The notes under the pieces are model-generated. The model made no database searches and was not told the DNA's origin. It saw only the letters and a program-made list of their open reading frames with translations. DNA of 64,000 bases, taken from positions 1-64,000 of the forward strand of contig NZ_MVHE01000016.1 of assembly GCF_002086155.1 (NCBI RefSeq), read 5' to 3'. The stretch is from Mycobacterium angelicum. Lineage in GTDB: Bacteria > Actinomycetota > Actinomycetes > Mycobacteriales > Mycobacteriaceae. The stretch's first letter is position 1. Each line of letters opens with the position of its first letter. The position numbers and the translations under genes are program-made. This document shows, piece by piece, positions 1 through 13,600 of this stretch.

Positions 1-474
1 GGGCGGGACCGTGGTGGTGGTGATCTCATCCTGGACCGGCGGCACCGACGAGGTAGTGGCGGGGGTGGCGAGTTTGTTCGAGCCGGTGCGGGTAACGAGC
101 AGCGACACCGAAACCACCAATGAAATGGCGGCCAGGATGGCCGCAACGCCCACCACCCATGGCCAGCGGGGCGCGGCATGTTCCTCGTCGTCGGCCGAAT
201 CGTCGTAGCTGTCGTAGTCGTAGAGGCTGAGATCGGCGGGCAGGTACCGGGCGCTGAGAAACTGTTCGGATTCCGGCGCTGAATAAGCCTGCGAATATGC
301 GTCGGTCGCGCCGGTATGCTCGCCCAGTTCCACCGCGCCGCTGTCGCCGCCCAGCAGCTCCCCGCCGTGCTCTTCGGGATCCGGACCATCGCTGAGGGGT
401 TCGAGGTCGGCGCCGGGCTCGCTGCCGGAGTCGGGATTGTCAGGTTCCCAACCCGGGGTATCCGGCCCGCTCAT
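1..474 (-). CDS. mmpS3: MmpS3 membrane protein, 3' part cut by window edge
   Basis: The first 158 codons of a minus-strand gene are open from an ATG at 474 to the left edge. The N-terminal ~85 residues are acidic and rich in Gly, Pro and Ser. A Tyr/Asp patch ([17 protein letters not shown]) follows, then one membrane helix ([20 protein letters not shown], about residues 93-115) and the start of a Thr/Pro-rich extracytoplasmic linker ([14 protein letters not shown]). This is the layout of mycobacterial MmpS3, a small membrane protein named with the MmpL-associated MmpS family; its own role is unclear. It lies downstream of ctaF and ctaC on the same strand, as in M. tuberculosis. The beta-rich C-terminal domain is outside the window. 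Confidence 0.9.
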   Translation of the reverse strand, partial: MSGPDTPGWEPDNPDSGSEPGADLEPLSDGPDPEEHGGELLGGDSGAVELGEHTGATDAYSQAYSAPESEQFLSARYLPADLSLYDYDSYDDSADDEEHAAPRWPWVVGVAAILAAISLVVSVSLLVTRTGSNKLATPATTSSVPPVQDEITTTTVPP

Positions 475-640
475 GTTCGCCTACCCTGTCCAACTGCCTC
501 ACCAGCGCTGCGTTCTGGCACACGCGCCGGGTGAATTCTCCTGTGCCTCGCAAACACTACCCAACCCAGCGGCGCAGCGAAGTCGTGGCGAACTGGCCAC
601 CGAACAACTGACGCCCGGATTGTGACCTTCTCGGATCCGA

Positions 641-1060
641 TCAGTGTTTCTCGGGGCCTACGTAGTACTCGAAGACCAGTCCGGCCGCCGAGGAAAGGAT
701 GAAGACCACGCCGGCAACGATCAACCACGGCAGCCACAACGCAATTCCGACGGCCGCCACCGAACCGGACAACGCAACCATGATCGGCCACCAGCTGTGC
801 GGGCTGAAGAAACCCAATTCGCCTGCGCCGTCACTGATCTCAGCGCCTTCATAGTCTTCCGGCCGGGTGTCGAGCCGGCGTGCCACGAACCGGAAGAAGG
901 TGGCCACGATCAGCGCGAGGCCGGCGGTCAGCGCCAGCGCCGTGGTGCCGGCCCACTCGACGCCGCCGGTGGCGAACATCGCCGTCAGCACACCGTAAAG
1001 CACCGTCACGACGAGGAAGAACGCCGCGACAAACTCAAACAGCCTGGCTTCGATATGCAT
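641..1060 (-). CDS. ctaF: Cytochrome c oxidase subunit IV (CtaF)
   Basis: 139 residues, the length I remember for M. tuberculosis Rv2199c. It encodes the small actinobacterial subunit IV of the aa3 cytochrome c oxidase, part of the bcc-aa3 respiratory supercomplex. Four hydrophobic helices are visible: [55 protein letters not shown] and [18 protein letters not shown]. The conserved loop [20 protein letters not shown] lies between helices 2 and 3. The ATG at 1060 ([10 protein letters not shown]) is chosen because the longer reading frame upstream belongs to the ctaC region. It starts 8 nt after the ctaC stop, so the two are very likely co-transcribed. Confidence 0.95.
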   Translation of the reverse strand: MHIEARLFEFVAAFFLVVTVLYGVLTAMFATGGVEWAGTTALALTAGLALIVATFFRFVARRLDTRPEDYEGAEISDGAGELGFFSPHSWWPIMVALSGSVAAVGIALWLPWLIVAGVVFILSSAAGLVFEYYVGPEKH

Positions 1061-1068
1061 CGAGTGTC

Positions 1069-2160
1069 CTAACCTACTGGGCTCGGGGCCAATTCGCCGC
1101 GGCGGGCATCGAACGGATGGGTGGTGACCGCCAGCGGCGCCTGGTTGATTGCTTGCAACGCCTCGGCGTTGGTCTTGCCGTCGATACGTTGCTGCAAGTA
1201 GGCCTTGAAGTCGTTGGGGGCCACCACCCGAACCTCGAAGTTCATCATCGAGTGGTAGGTGCCGCACATCTCGGCGCAGTGGCCGACGAAGGCCCCGGTC
1301 TTGGTGATCTGCTCGACCTGCCATACGTTGACGGAATTGTTGGCCACCGGGTTGGGCATCACATCACGCTTGAACAAGAACTCGGGCACCCAGAAGGCGT
1401 GGACCACGTCGGCCGAAGCCATTTGGAATTCGATGCGCTTGCCGGCGGGCAGCACCAGGACGGGAATCTCGCTGCTCGTTCCCAGGATCTCGACCTTGTC
1501 GAAGTTCAGGTAGCTGCGATCCTCGGTGTTGAGCCCGCGGATGGGCCCGACCAGTTCCTCGCCGTGCTTGTCCTTGCCCTCTGGCTTGGACACCATGGCT
1601 TTCTTGCGCGCCGGGTCGGCGCCATCGTAGGTCAGGGTGCCGTCTTTGAAGTTCACCCGCTGATAGCCGAACTTCCAATTCCACTGAAAGGACGTGATGT
1701 CGATCACGACCTCGGGGTCCTTGGCGATGTGCAGAATCTTCTCCTGCACAACGACGGTGAAGTAGAACAGGACCGAGATGATGAGGAACGGCGTGACGGT
1801 CAGTACCAGCTCAAGCGGCATGTTGTAGCCGAACTGGCGCGGCAGCTCGGTGTCGCCCTTCTTCTTGCGGTGGAAGACCGCGGACCAGAAGATCAAACCC
1901 CAGACGATGACGCCGACGACCAGGGAAGCGATCACCGCACCGACCCACAGCTCCCGGTTCAGGTGAGCCTCCGGCGTGATGCCCTCCGGCCATCCCATGC
2001 CGATTGCTTCAGACCAGCTGCAGCCGCTCAGCGTGAGCGCGAGCGCGCCCACGGTCGCGGCTAGCGCCAGCGGCCGGAGACGGCGCGAGAGAGCGCCGGA
2101 ACGGCGCCGAGACCTGCGCTGCGACAAGCTGTGCGAACGACTTGGCTCGCGAGGTGTCAC
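1069..2160 (-). CDS. ctaC: Cytochrome c oxidase subunit II (CtaC)
   Basis: 363 residues from a GTG at 2160, equal to the M. tuberculosis protein. The subunit carries the binuclear CuA centre that takes electrons from cytochrome cc in the aa3 oxidase. A lipoprotein-type signal with lipobox LSGC is followed by two membrane helices ([20 protein letters not shown] and a helix around [17 protein letters not shown]). The extracytoplasmic cupredoxin domain carries the CuA ligands: HAFWVPEF and [14 protein letters not shown] (Cys-x3-Cys-x3-His-x2-Met). The frame stays open upstream of 2160, but that extension is basic, low-complexity sequence reading into the divergent asnB promoter region. ctaF and mmpS3 follow on the same strand. 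Confidence 0.96.
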   Translation of the reverse strand: MTPREPSRSHSLSQRRSRRRSGALSRRLRPLALAATVGALALTLSGCSWSEAIGMGWPEGITPEAHLNRELWVGAVIASLVVGVIVWGLIFWSAVFHRKKKGDTELPRQFGYNMPLELVLTVTPFLIISVLFYFTVVVQEKILHIAKDPEVVIDITSFQWNWKFGYQRVNFKDGTLTYDGADPARKKAMVSKPEGKDKHGEELVGPIRGLNTEDRSYLNFDKVEILGTSSEIPVLVLPAGKRIEFQMASADVVHAFWVPEFLFKRDVMPNPVANNSVNVWQVEQITKTGAFVGHCAEMCGTYHSMMNFEVRVVAPNDFKAYLQQRIDGKTNAEALQAINQAPLAVTTHPFDARRGELAPSPVG

Positions 2161-2368
2161 CTTGGCGCCTCCTGTATCACAAGCTGGGCCGACTTGGGTC
2201 GCGCCGCGTCGGGCGGGAACCGTCGGCGAACTCGGATGTCGAATACTACGCAGCGTAGACCACGCGGCTTTCCCGGGCGACGATGCGTGCCGAAACTGGT
2301 CCACCAAAGAGCCCCAATGGGCCGCGCCGATGCCCACAAGCGGTCCGAGTGCGGCATACTGGGGCGCC

Positions 2369-5337
<2,969 letters not shown>

Positions 5338-5514
5338 CTAGCTTCTCATGAATCCCGACCTGGCGACCAACGCTGCCGCGCATTCACAGGCCGTGCGCAG
5401 CTATTGCGCTAGCCTGCCTAGAGAACTCACCTGGGTTGCCGCAATTCCCTGCTGGAACGGCAATCGCTCGTCGCCCGCTTAGTCGTCTCGATACACCAGC
5501 GTAGGAGAAAAACG

Positions 5515-6183
5515 ATGGCCGGTCCGCACCCGCCGAACCCCGCTGTCGGCGCCGACGGACCCCAAGACATGCGGCACTATCCGGTAACCGGTCCCCACGG
5601 ACCGGCCCAACACCCCGAAACCCTGGACTTTCCCGCCGACGCCGCGGCCCCCTATCCCGGTCCGCTGCCGCCGTCGCCGGGCCACTATCCCAGGCGTCGT
5701 CGCCCCAAACGGCTACTCATCGGGACGCTGGCGGCCATCATGCTGGTCTCCGGCCTGACCGCGGCAATCGTGTACGGAGTCCGCACCAACGGCGCCAATA
5801 CCGGTGCCACCTTTTCGGAGACGACGGCCAAAACCTCGATTCAGGGTTACCTGAACGCCCTGGTACACAAAGACACCGACACCATCGTCCGCAACGCGCT
5901 GTGCGGCATCTATGACGGGGTCAAGGACAAGCGCTCCGACCAGGCCCTGGCCAAGCTCAGCAGCGACGCGTTCCGCAAACAGTTTTCGCAGGTCGACGTG
6001 ACCTCGATCGACAAGATTGTGTACTGGTCGCAGTACCAGGCTCAGGTGTTGTTCACCATGCGAGTGACCCCCGCCACCGGCGGCCCGCCGAAGGGTGAGG
6101 TGCAAGGCGTCGCGCAGCTGCTGTTCCAGCGCGGCCAGATCCTGGTGTGCTCCTACGTGCTGCGCACCGCAGGACAGTACTGA
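5515..6183 (+). CDS. Proline-rich single-pass membrane protein (Rv2203-like)
   Basis: 222 residues from an ATG preceded by GGAG about 6 nt upstream. The cytoplasmic N-terminus (about 1-58) is rich in Pro, Gly and His. An RRRR stop-transfer patch follows, then one helix (LLIGTLAAIMLVSGLTAAIVYGV, about residues 66-88). The extracytoplasmic domain begins FSETTAKTSIQGYLNALVHKDTD, a pattern seen in NTF2/DUF4878-like mycobacterial exported domains. It corresponds by position to M. tuberculosis Rv2203, which has no established function as far as I know. Convergent with the Fe-S protein gene, 10 nt between stops. Confidence 0.85.
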   Translation: MAGPHPPNPAVGADGPQDMRHYPVTGPHGPAQHPETLDFPADAAAPYPGPLPPSPGHYPRRRRPKRLLIGTLAAIMLVSGLTAAIVYGVRTNGANTGATFSETTAKTSIQGYLNALVHKDTDTIVRNALCGIYDGVKDKRSDQALAKLSSDAFRKQFSQVDVTSIDKIVYWSQYQAQVLFTMRVTPATGGPPKGEVQGVAQLLFQRGQILVCSYVLRTAGQY

Positions 6184-6193
6184 TCAGGCTCGG

Positions 6194-6550
6194 TCAGTTG
6201 AACGAATCGCCGCAGGCGCAGGAGCCGGAGGCGTTGGGGTTGTCGATGGTGAAACCCTGCTTCTCGATGGTGTCGACGAAATCGATCGACGCGCCCTCGA
6301 CGTAGGGAGCGCTCATCCGGTCGACCGTCAACGTCACACCGCCGAAGTCCGCGGTCAGATCTCCGTCCAGCGTTCGGTCGTCGAAGAAGAGGTTGTATCG
6401 CAACCCCGCGCAGCCGCCGGGCTGAACCGCGATCCGAAGCGCCAGATCGTCGCGTCCCTCCTGGTCCAGCAGGGCCTTGGCCTTGGTGGCAGCGGCCTCG
6501 GTCAGGATCACGCCGTGGGTCTTGGCGGTCGAGTCGTTCTGCACCGTCAT
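6194..6550 (-). CDS. A-type iron-sulfur cluster insertion protein (HesB/ErpA family)
   Basis: 118 residues with the three invariant A-type cysteines at positions 47 (PGGCAGL), 111 and 113 (GSCACGDSF). This family binds and hands Fe-S clusters to client enzymes; it is the Rv2204c position of M. tuberculosis. Likely clients nearby by biochemistry, though not proven, are LipA and the ferredoxin encoded in this window. The ATG at 6550 has GGAGAAGCA just upstream. Transcription likely starts in the ~90 bp between it and the upstream glycerate kinase gene, or reads through from that gene. Confidence 0.92.
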   Translation of the reverse strand: MTVQNDSTAKTHGVILTEAAATKAKALLDQEGRDDLALRIAVQPGGCAGLRYNLFFDDRTLDGDLTADFGGVTLTVDRMSAPYVEGASIDFVDTIEKQGFTIDNPNASGSCACGDSFN

Positions 6551-6641
6551 TGCTTCTCCTACATGCCTGATGGTTGGGTGGGCCCGCCTGGCTTGGGCCG
6601 AATACGGGCGGGGGATGTGTTCTTGGGAAAACCCACTCGTA

Positions 6642-7718
6642 TCAACGGTACCCTGCACCGCCGCGATTCCCGAGTCGCGCGGCGACCTCAGATGCCAAAC
6701 CCATGAGTTGATTGGCCGCGTCGGCCAGCGCCAGCCCCACCGAGCCCGCATAGTCGGCGATCGACAGCGCGGACATGATGCCCGCCGAGCGCGACGCGGA
6801 TTTGTCCAGGACCACCTGCCCGGCCAGCACGATCACCGGAATTCCCAGCTCGCTGGCCGCCTCAGCGATTTCGCCGACCACCTTGCCGTGCAGCGACTGC
6901 TCGTCGAACTTCCCCTCTCCGGTAACGACCAGCTCCGCTTCGGCGAGGTCGTCGGCCAGGTGGGTGAGCTCGGCGATGATCGCCGCGCCCGATTCGCACC
7001 GGCCGCCGAGGGCGAACAGTCCGGCTCCGATGCCGCCGGCCGCGCCCGCGCCGGGCTCGGCGCTCACCGCCCGGCCGGCGGCCGCGTCCAGTTCCATCGC
7101 CCAGGCTTCCAGGCGGACCTCGAGTTTGGCGACGGTAGCGGTGTCGGCGCCCTTTTGCCGTGCGAACACCCGCGCCGCCCCCCAGGGCCCCAGCAACGGG
7201 TACTCGACGTCCGAGGCGGCGATCAGGTCGACAGCGGCCAACTGCTCACGCGCCACGTCCAGGCCACCGAGCTCGTTGATCATCCCGCGGCCACCGTCGG
7301 TGCAGGCACTGCCGCCCAGCCCCACCACAATGCGCGCGGCCCCCACCTGAAGCGCCGCAGCGATCAGCTGGCCCACTCCCCTGCTGTGGGCCGCCAATGC
7401 CGTCTCTGGTGTGGGTGGGCCGCCGAGGAGCGAGAGGCCGCACGCCTGAGCAACCTCGAGGAAGGCGGTCCCAGAGCTCGCGTCGAACACCCACTGCGCG
7501 TCCACGTCTTTGTCCAGCGGCCCGCACACCTGCAGCTTGCGCAACCCGCCGATCCGGTTGCTGAGCACCTCGACGAAGCCCGGCCCGCCGTCGGACTGAG
7601 GGGCGACGATGAAGCTGTCGCCGGGGCGTGATCGGGTCCAGCCGGTCGCGATGACGGCGGCGGCCTCCACCGCCGACAAACTGTCGCCATAGCAATCCGG
7701 GGCAACCAGCACCCGCAT
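6642..7718 (-). CDS. Glycerate kinase (GlxK/GckA type I family)
   Basis: 358 residues from the ATG at 7718 ([20 protein letters not shown]), the length I recall for Rv2205c. Family signatures are the N-terminal [11 protein letters not shown] (usually APDSFKGSLSA), the SDGGPGF motif, [14 protein letters not shown] and the C-terminal [16 protein letters not shown]. The enzyme phosphorylates D-glycerate with ATP. The Cys-Tyr at the usual Ser-Phe of the first motif is a deviation worth noting. The frame continues 38 codons upstream to 7832, but this would overlap the divergent promoter region and prepend a signal-like sequence not expected for a cytosolic kinase. Confidence 0.88.
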   Translation of the reverse strand: MRVLVAPDCYGDSLSAVEAAAVIATGWTRSRPGDSFIVAPQSDGGPGFVEVLSNRIGGLRKLQVCGPLDKDVDAQWVFDASSGTAFLEVAQACGLSLLGGPPTPETALAAHSRGVGQLIAAALQVGAARIVVGLGGSACTDGGRGMINELGGLDVAREQLAAVDLIAASDVEYPLLGPWGAARVFARQKGADTATVAKLEVRLEAWAMELDAAAGRAVSAEPGAGAAGGIGAGLFALGGRCESGAAIIAELTHLADDLAEAELVVTGEGKFDEQSLHGKVVGEIAEAASELGIPVIVLAGQVVLDKSASRSAGIMSALSIADYAGSVGLALADAANQLMGLASEVAARLGNRGGAGYR

Positions 7719-7887
7719 CGCAGGTAGCTGTAATCGGCCGGGCGCGAGGCCATCGGCAGCATCCGAGGCGAGCGAGCCGTCCATTACAAGCAAGAGTAGG
7801 GCCAACGTGGGCGCCAGCGTCGCGTAACCCACTCAACCCGTGGGCATAGTTCCGGCGAGCGGCAACCCGGGAAGTAACCTGACGACT

Positions 7888-8577
7888 GTGAAGCTGTTGG
7901 GCCGCAAAAAGGGCCATGACGAAGGTGACGATTCGCCGAACACCCCCGGGGGCGATGCCGATCGCGCAGAAGCGTCCGGAGCGCCTCGAGGAGGGCCGAA
8001 AACCGGCCCCAAGGGCCGCCCCACGCCCAAACGCAACGAGGCCGGGCGCAACCCGAGGAAGGGTCCCGTCGTCCCCGCGCCAATGACGGCCTCCGAAGCG
8101 AGGGCCCGGCGCAAGACGCTGAAAGGGCCCAAACTCAGCCGGGAGGAACGCCGGGCCGAGCGAACTGCCAGCCGGGCCCGGATGACGGATCGACGCGAAC
8201 GCATGATGGCCGGCGACGAGGCCTACCTGCTGCCGCGCGACCAGGGCCCGGTGAAGCGCTACGTCCGCGACATCGTCGACGCCCGGCGCAACGTGCTCGG
8301 ACTGTTCATGCCGTCGGCGCTGGCTTTGTTGTTCGTCATGTTCGCCGTCCCGCAGGTCCAGTACTACATGTCCCCGGCGATGCTGGTGTTGATGGCCGTG
8401 ATGATGGTCGATGGAATCATCCTGGGCCGCAAGGTTGGCCGGCTGGTAGACGCCAAGTTTCCCAGCAACACCGAAAGTCATTGGAAACTAGGCATTTACG
8501 CTGCGGGCCGGGCCTCGCAGATGCGCCGGATGCGGGCGCCCCGACCTCAAGTCGAGCGCGGCAGCAGTGTCGGCTAG
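7888..8577 (+). CDS. DUF3043 family membrane protein (Rv2206-like)
   Basis: 229 residues from the GTG at 7888 (VKLLGRKKGHDEG). The N-terminal half is highly charged and basic (Arg/Lys/Pro/Gly rich). The segment KRYVRDIVDARRNVLGLFMP leads into two membrane helices (ALALLFVMFAVPQVQYYM and AMLVLMAVMMVDGIILG). This is the actinobacterial DUF3043 architecture; function is unknown. An in-frame GTG at 7840 would add 16 residues; I prefer 7888 because family members begin at the KLLGRKK motif, but no strong ribosome binding site decides it. cobU follows after 27 nt on the same strand. Confidence 0.83.
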   Translation: MKLLGRKKGHDEGDDSPNTPGGDADRAEASGAPRGGPKTGPKGRPTPKRNEAGRNPRKGPVVPAPMTASEARARRKTLKGPKLSREERRAERTASRARMTDRRERMMAGDEAYLLPRDQGPVKRYVRDIVDARRNVLGLFMPSALALLFVMFAVPQVQYYMSPAMLVLMAVMMVDGIILGRKVGRLVDAKFPSNTESHWKLGIYAAGRASQMRRMRAPRPQVERGSSVG

Positions 8578-8604
8578 TCCGCCCCGGAAAGCCGTCTGAG
8601 CGCG

Positions 8605-9141
8605 GTGCGCACCCTGGTACTCGGCGGCATCAGGTCGGGCAAATCCCGATGGGCGGAGGCAGCCATCACCAACTCACTGGCACCGGGCCAGCCGGTCCGC
8701 TATCTGGCTTCGGGCAGATGCGGCGAGGCCGACCCGGAGTGGGCGCAGCGGATCGCCAAGCACCGCGACCGCCGGCCCGCGCACTGGTCCACGGTCGAAA
8801 CCGATGACATCACCTCCCAGTTGCGGCAGTCGCCGGAGATCCCGACGCTGGTCGACGATCTCGGCAGCTGGCTGACTGGCACGCTGGATCGCCACCAGGC
8901 CTGGGCCGACGGATCGGTCGCGGCTCCCGTTGCGGACATACTCGCCGCGGTCAGCACGTTCGGCTCGACTCTGGTCCTGGTCAGTCCGGAAGTCGGATTG
9001 ACCGTCGTGCCGGCCACCCCATCCGGTCGCCGCTTCGCCGACGAGTTGGGCAGCCTCAACCAGCAGCTGGCGGCGCTGTGCGACCAAGTGGTGCTGGTGG
9101 TGGCCGGACAGGCCGTACCCATCAAGCCGCAGGCGACATGA
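8605..9141 (+). CDS. cobU: Adenosylcobinamide kinase / guanylyltransferase
   Basis: 178 residues from a GTG at 8605. The P-loop GGIRSGKS sits at residues 7-14, and [13 protein letters not shown] contains the His (position 53) expected to be guanylylated in CobU. The enzyme phosphorylates adenosylcobinamide and converts it to adenosylcobinamide-GDP, the substrate of CobS. Its stop overlaps the cobT start (ATGA, 9138-9141), implying translational coupling. In M. tuberculosis cobU lies far away (Rv0254c, by memory), so here the three nucleotide-loop genes are together. Confidence 0.93.
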   Translation: MRTLVLGGIRSGKSRWAEAAITNSLAPGQPVRYLASGRCGEADPEWAQRIAKHRDRRPAHWSTVETDDITSQLRQSPEIPTLVDDLGSWLTGTLDRHQAWADGSVAAPVADILAAVSTFGSTLVLVSPEVGLTVVPATPSGRRFADELGSLNQQLAALCDQVVLVVAGQAVPIKPQAT

Positions 9142-10187
9142 CCGATTTCATGCCGGTAGCGGCCCCCGATGCGGGCGTGGCCGCAGCAGCCCGCGCCCGT
9201 CAGGACACGCTGACCAAGCCGCCCGGTGCGCTGGGCCGCCTCGAGGACCTGTCGGTCTGGGTGTCGTCCTGCCAGGATCGGTGCCCGCCGCGCCAGTTCG
9301 AGCGAGCACGGGTGGTGGTGTTCGCAGGTGACCATGGTGTGGCCCGCTCGGGGGTGTCGGCCTACCCATCGGAAGTGACCGCTCAGATGGTGGCCAACAT
9401 CGCCGCCGGCGGCGCGGCGATAAGCGCGCTGGCCGACGTCGCCGGCGCGACCGTCCGGGTTGCCGACCTGGGCGTGGATGCCGAGGCGCTGACCGAGCAG
9501 ATCGGCGCGCACAAGGTGCGGCGCGGCTGCGGCGATATCGCCATCGAGGACGCCTTGACCGAGGACGAGACCGCCGCCGCGATCGCGGCCGGCCAGCAGA
9601 TCGCCGACGAAGAGGTCGACGCCGGCGCCGACCTGCTCATTGCCGGCGACATGGGGATCGGGAACACCACCGCGGCGGCGGTGTTGGTGGCGGCGCTGAC
9701 GGATGCCGAACCGGTCGCCGTGGTCGGTTTCGGGACGGGCATCGACGACGCCGGCTGGACGCGCAAGACGGCCGCGGTGCGCGATGCCCTGTTTCGGGCG
9801 CGTCCGGTGTTGCCCAACCCGGTCGGGCTGCTGCGCTGCTGCGGTGGCGCGGACCTGGCCGCGATGGCCGGCTTCTGCGCGCAGGCCGCGGTGCGGCGCA
9901 CCCCGTTGCTGCTCGACGGCATGGCGGTGACGGCCGCGGCGCTGGTCGCCGAGCGCCTGGCGCCCGGCGCCCGGTTGTGGTGGCAGGCCGGCCATCGCTC
10001 CACTGAACCCGGTCACGCGCTGGCCCTGGCGGCCCTGCAACTGGACCCGATCCTGGATTTGCGAATGCGACTGGGCGAAGGCACCGGCGCCGCACTGGCG
10101 GTGTCGGTGCTGCGCGCCGCGGTGGCCACGCTGTCCTCGATGGCAACCTTCACCGAAGCCGGCGTATCGACCCCGCCGCTCTCGTGA
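9138..10187 (+). CDS. cobT: Nicotinate-nucleotide-dimethylbenzimidazole phosphoribosyltransferase
   Basis: 349 residues. Recognised by [41 protein letters not shown] and the C-terminal [10 protein letters not shown] with the catalytic Glu (residue 314). It activates the lower-ligand base to alpha-ribazole phosphate for cobalamin. The start at 9138 gives an ATGA overlap with cobU. An in-frame start upstream would run inside cobU and is discarded. cobS begins inside its stop codon (GTGA at 10184-10187), so cobU-cobT-cobS is a single coupled unit. Confidence 0.95.
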   Translation: MTDFMPVAAPDAGVAAAARARQDTLTKPPGALGRLEDLSVWVSSCQDRCPPRQFERARVVVFAGDHGVARSGVSAYPSEVTAQMVANIAAGGAAISALADVAGATVRVADLGVDAEALTEQIGAHKVRRGCGDIAIEDALTEDETAAAIAAGQQIADEEVDAGADLLIAGDMGIGNTTAAAVLVAALTDAEPVAVVGFGTGIDDAGWTRKTAAVRDALFRARPVLPNPVGLLRCCGGADLAAMAGFCAQAAVRRTPLLLDGMAVTAAALVAERLAPGARLWWQAGHRSTEPGHALALAALQLDPILDLRMRLGEGTGAALAVSVLRAAVATLSSMATFTEAGVSTPPLS

Positions 10188-10924
10188 TGCGTTCGCTGGC
10201 AACAGCTTTCGCATTCGCAACGGTGCTACCCGTCCGCGCTGCAGCGGCCACGCCCATGGGGCGCGGCGCCATGACCGCGCTGCCGGTGGTCGGCGCCGTT
10301 CTGGGCGGCCTGGCCGCGGCCGTCACCTGGGCGGGCGGGCAGGCGTTCGGCCCGTCCAGCCCGCTGTCCGGACTGCTCGCCGTGGCGGCACTGCTAATCG
10401 CAACCCGGGGCCTGCACATCGACGGGGTGGCCGATACGGCCGACGGCCTGGGTTGTTATGGACCGCCGCAGCGTGCCCTCGCGGTCATGCGCGACGGGTC
10501 AACCGGCCCGTTCGGGGTTGCCGCCATTGTCCTGGTCATCGTCGCCCAAGGGCTGGCGTTCTCGACCCTCGGCATGACCGGCATCGCGGTGGCCGTCTTC
10601 GCCGGCCGGGTCACCGCGGTACTGGCCTGTCGCCGATCGGTGCCGGCGGCCGAGGGCAGCGCCTTGGGCACCAGCGTCGCAGGTTCCCAACCCGTGCCGG
10701 TGGTGGCGGCCTGGCTCGCCGTATTGTTGGCGTTTTCGCTGGTAGCAGGCCCACGGTTGTGGCAGGGACCGGTTGCGGTGCTGCTGGCTGTGGGCTGCGG
10801 TGCCGTCCTGGTGGCACATTGCGTGCGCCGATTCGGCGGCATCACCGGTGACGTGCTGGGCTGCGCCATCGAGCTAACAACGACGATCAGCGCTACCCTG
10901 TTGGCAGCACTGATCCGCTGTTAG
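10184..10924 (+). CDS. cobS: Adenosylcobinamide-GDP ribazoletransferase (cobalamin synthase)
   Basis: 246 residues, an integral membrane enzyme with about six hydrophobic segments. It joins adenosylcobinamide-GDP and alpha-ribazole (phosphate) to give adenosylcobalamin (phosphate). Diagnostic sequences are [20 protein letters not shown] and [13 protein letters not shown], the Asp-rich metal-binding region, and [15 protein letters not shown] near the C-terminus. Start is GTG 10184 (MMRSLATAF, as I recall for M. tuberculosis) overlapping the cobT stop; ATG 10187 is the only near alternative. Confidence 0.94.
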   Translation: MMRSLATAFAFATVLPVRAAAATPMGRGAMTALPVVGAVLGGLAAAVTWAGGQAFGPSSPLSGLLAVAALLIATRGLHIDGVADTADGLGCYGPPQRALAVMRDGSTGPFGVAAIVLVIVAQGLAFSTLGMTGIAVAVFAGRVTAVLACRRSVPAAEGSALGTSVAGSQPVPVVAAWLAVLLAFSLVAGPRLWQGPVAVLLAVGCGAVLVAHCVRRFGGITGDVLGCAIELTTTISATLLAALIRC

Positions 10925-11037
10925 CCCGCCTGCTGGCCGGCGCACCGCGAGGTCCCCCAATCGGGGGACACAATTTGGTCCGATCGTCGCCGATCGGAGG
11001 ATTGTTTTGCCCGCTCAGGGGCCTTAACGTCTTCGTC

Positions 11038-12444
11038 ATGCCCGTATCACGGCTGAGCAGCCCGGCGACCGATGCGCCGCGCAATCCGTACGGGCGGCTG
11101 CTGACCCAGGGCACCTGCTACACCGCCGGGATGCAGCTGAGCAACGTGTCGGTGGTGCTGCCGTTCGTGTGCGCTCACCTGGGCATGACCTGGACGGCAG
11201 CGCTGTTGTTCCCGGCCTACAGCATCGGTTCGATCACCGGAAACTCGCTGTCGCCGGCGATCCTGCAGCGGACCGGCCACCGGCGCCATGTCCTGCTTGC
11301 CCTGATCGCTTCCAGCGCGGCCACCTTGCTCGTGTGTGACGCGATAATCCCGTGGACCAGCAAGTTGGTCGGGCCGGTGTTCATGCTGACCTCGGCGCTG
11401 GGTGGAGTCGTCGTCGCGCTCTCGAGCGTCGCCTACACCGACATGGTCGCCAGCAAGCTAGCCGCGGTACGACGGGGTCAACTGTTTCTCACCCAAGGTG
11501 CGGCCGGGTCGTCGCTGGCCACGTTCGTCACCCTGCTGGTCGTGCCGATGCTGGGTAACGGCAATCAGACGGCCGCGTACCACTACCTGCTCTGGCTGGG
11601 TGCCGCGGCGCTGTACTCGTCGGCGATCGCGGCGCTGCTCGTCGGGCCGATTCCCTCGGCCGGCACCACCCGGCGGCCCTCCCTGCGCGAAACCTACCGG
11701 CATGGCTTTGCGGCCGCGGGAGCGCAGCGGTGGTTCCGCCAGTACGCGCTGACCTATCTGCTGTTCGCGCCGATCAGCCTGGGCACCAGCTTCTACAGCC
11801 TGCGTGCCGCCAAGCACAACGGCACCCTGCACGTGCTGATCATCCTGTCCAGCATCGGCTTGGTCGTCGGGTCAGTGGCGTGGCGCAAGGTCTACACCCG
11901 GTTCGGGGTGCGCGGGATGCTGCTCGGCAGTGCCTCGCTGAGCTCGGCCGGTGCGGTGCTGAGCATCGTGGCGGAGTCCTCCGGCCAGTGGTACCACATG
12001 TGGGCCTACGGCACCGTGTTCCTGCTCGCAACCGTCTCGGGTCAGCCCGTCGTCGCCGCCGCGGTTTCCTGGATCAGCGTGTTCGCCCCGGAAGAACATC
12101 GCGGGACGCTGATCGGCTTCAGCATGACGCTGGTCGCCGTCGAATCCGCCGTGCTGGGAGCCGGTCTGGGCGGAATCGCCCAAGCCCGCTCCACGGTCTT
12201 GCCGGTGGTCCTGGTGCTGGTACTGGCCGTCATCGCCGGTATCGCCGCGCTGCGCGCACCCGGCCCGATCGGCGAGACGTCACCCAACCGCTCGTGGCGG
12301 CTTGAGCGTCGCGTCCCAAAGCTGGTCGTGCCCGAAACCAGCGATCTCGCCGGTCGCGTCCACCGCGGTCAGATCCGGCACGCCTGGGCCAGCTGGCATC
12401 CCGAGCCGGCCCGGCCGGCCCAACCGGCCGCTGCAGTCGCCTAA
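11038..12444 (+). CDS. MFS-like integral membrane transporter (Rv2209-like)
   Basis: 468 residues from ATG 11038 with about twelve hydrophobic segments (for example [55 protein letters not shown]) and a cytosolic C-terminal tail rich in Arg, Pro and Ala. The arrangement suits a major facilitator-type carrier, but I see no substrate-defining motif. It sits where M. tuberculosis has Rv2209. The start is uncertain: ATG 11038 has only a distant AGGGG, in-frame upstream starts exist (TTG 10975, TTG 11002), and ATG 11131 is a shorter option. Its stop overlaps that of convergent ilvE (CTAA, 12441-12444). Confidence 0.82.
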   Translation: MPVSRLSSPATDAPRNPYGRLLTQGTCYTAGMQLSNVSVVLPFVCAHLGMTWTAALLFPAYSIGSITGNSLSPAILQRTGHRRHVLLALIASSAATLLVCDAIIPWTSKLVGPVFMLTSALGGVVVALSSVAYTDMVASKLAAVRRGQLFLTQGAAGSSLATFVTLLVVPMLGNGNQTAAYHYLLWLGAAALYSSAIAALLVGPIPSAGTTRRPSLRETYRHGFAAAGAQRWFRQYALTYLLFAPISLGTSFYSLRAAKHNGTLHVLIILSSIGLVVGSVAWRKVYTRFGVRGMLLGSASLSSAGAVLSIVAESSGQWYHMWAYGTVFLLATVSGQPVVAAAVSWISVFAPEEHRGTLIGFSMTLVAVESAVLGAGLGGIAQARSTVLPVVLVLVLAVIAGIAALRAPGPIGETSPNRSWRLERRVPKLVVPETSDLAGRVHRGQIRHAWASWHPEPARPAQPAAAVA

Positions 12445-13547
12445 CCCAGCCGCGACATCCAGCCGTGGGTGTCGGCGAACGTGCCACGCTGGATCCCGGT
12501 GAGGGTGTCGCGCAACGCCATTGTCACTTCACCAGGCTGGCCGTCGGCGACAGTGAATTCGCTGTCCCCGTATTTCACCCGGGCGACCGGCGTGATGACC
12601 GCGGCGGTACCGCAGGCGAACACCTCGGTGATCTCGCCGGAGGCGGCTTTCTTCTGCCATTCCGCGATGTCGATCTTGCGCTCCTCGACCGAGAATCCGC
12701 CGTCAATCGCCAACTGCAGCAACGAATCACGGGTGATACCGGGCAGCAGCGAGCCGGACAGCTCCGGGGTGACCAGCCGCGCCGAACCACCGCTGCCCAG
12801 CACGAAGAAGAGGTTCATGCCGCCCATCTCTTCGACGTAGCGGCGCTCGACGCCGTCCAGCCACACCACTTGGTCGCAACCGTTTTCGGCGGCCTGGGCC
12901 TGCGCAAGCAGCGAGGCTGCGTAGTTGCCGCCGAACTTGGCCGCGCCGGTACCGCCGGGGCTGGCCCGCACGTATTCCGTTGAGACCCAGACGCATACCG
13001 GGTTGATGCCGCCTTTGAAGTACGCGCCGGCCGGCGAGGCGATCAGCAGATAGCGGTATTCCTTGGCCGGCCGCACGCCCAGCCCGGGCTCGGTGGCGAT
13101 GATGAACGGCCGCAGATACAGCGCCTCTTCGCCACCGGCTTTGGGCACCCAGGCCTCGTCGACGGCGATCAGCTGGCGCAGGGATTCGATGAATAGCTCG
13201 TCGGGTAGTTCCGGAATCGCAAGCCGCCGCGCCGACGAGCGCAACCGGGCGGCGTTGGCGTCGGCGCGAAACGACACGATCGAGCCGTCCGCCCACCGGT
13301 AGGCCTTGAGCCCTTCGAACACTTCCTGCGCGTAGTGCAGCACGATGGCCGACGGATCCAGCTCGATGGGGCCGTAGGCGATGACGCGCGCGTTGTGCCA
13401 ACCACGGCCCTCGCGGTAGTCGATCGAAACCATGTGGTCGGTGTGGAATTTGCCGAAGCCAGGGTCAGCCAGGATCGATACCCGCTGGTCCCTGGTGGCC
13501 GGACTTTGCGAGCGCGAAACCGTGAACTCAAGGGAACCGCTGGTCAT
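12441..13547 (-). CDS. ilvE: Branched-chain amino acid aminotransferase
   Basis: 368 residues, the same length as M. tuberculosis IlvE. It is a fold-type IV PLP enzyme for the last step of Leu/Ile/Val synthesis, also known in mycobacteria for methionine regeneration. The PLP lysine is Lys204 in [12 protein letters not shown]. Other family motifs are [32 protein letters not shown] and [17 protein letters not shown] 13547 (MTSGSLEF) is chosen; the frame extends upstream to 13646 without sequence resembling the family. Confidence 0.96.
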   Translation of the reverse strand: MTSGSLEFTVSRSQSPATRDQRVSILADPGFGKFHTDHMVSIDYREGRGWHNARVIAYGPIELDPSAIVLHYAQEVFEGLKAYRWADGSIVSFRADANAARLRSSARRLAIPELPDELFIESLRQLIAVDEAWVPKAGGEEALYLRPFIIATEPGLGVRPAKEYRYLLIASPAGAYFKGGINPVCVWVSTEYVRASPGGTGAAKFGGNYAASLLAQAQAAENGCDQVVWLDGVERRYVEEMGGMNLFFVLGSGGSARLVTPELSGSLLPGITRDSLLQLAIDGGFSVEERKIDIAEWQKKAASGEITEVFACGTAAVITPVARVKYGDSEFTVADGQPGEVTMALRDTLTGIQRGTFADTHGWMSRLG

Positions 13548-13600
13548 GGCGCCGATTCTATATCCGTGCGCCAACGGGTTTTTGCCATGCGAGCCTGCCG

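Noticed and set aside
10925..11037. Possible cobalamin riboswitch near the cob genes
   Set aside because: No B12-box-like sequence was found in this gap, nor in the short leader of cobU.
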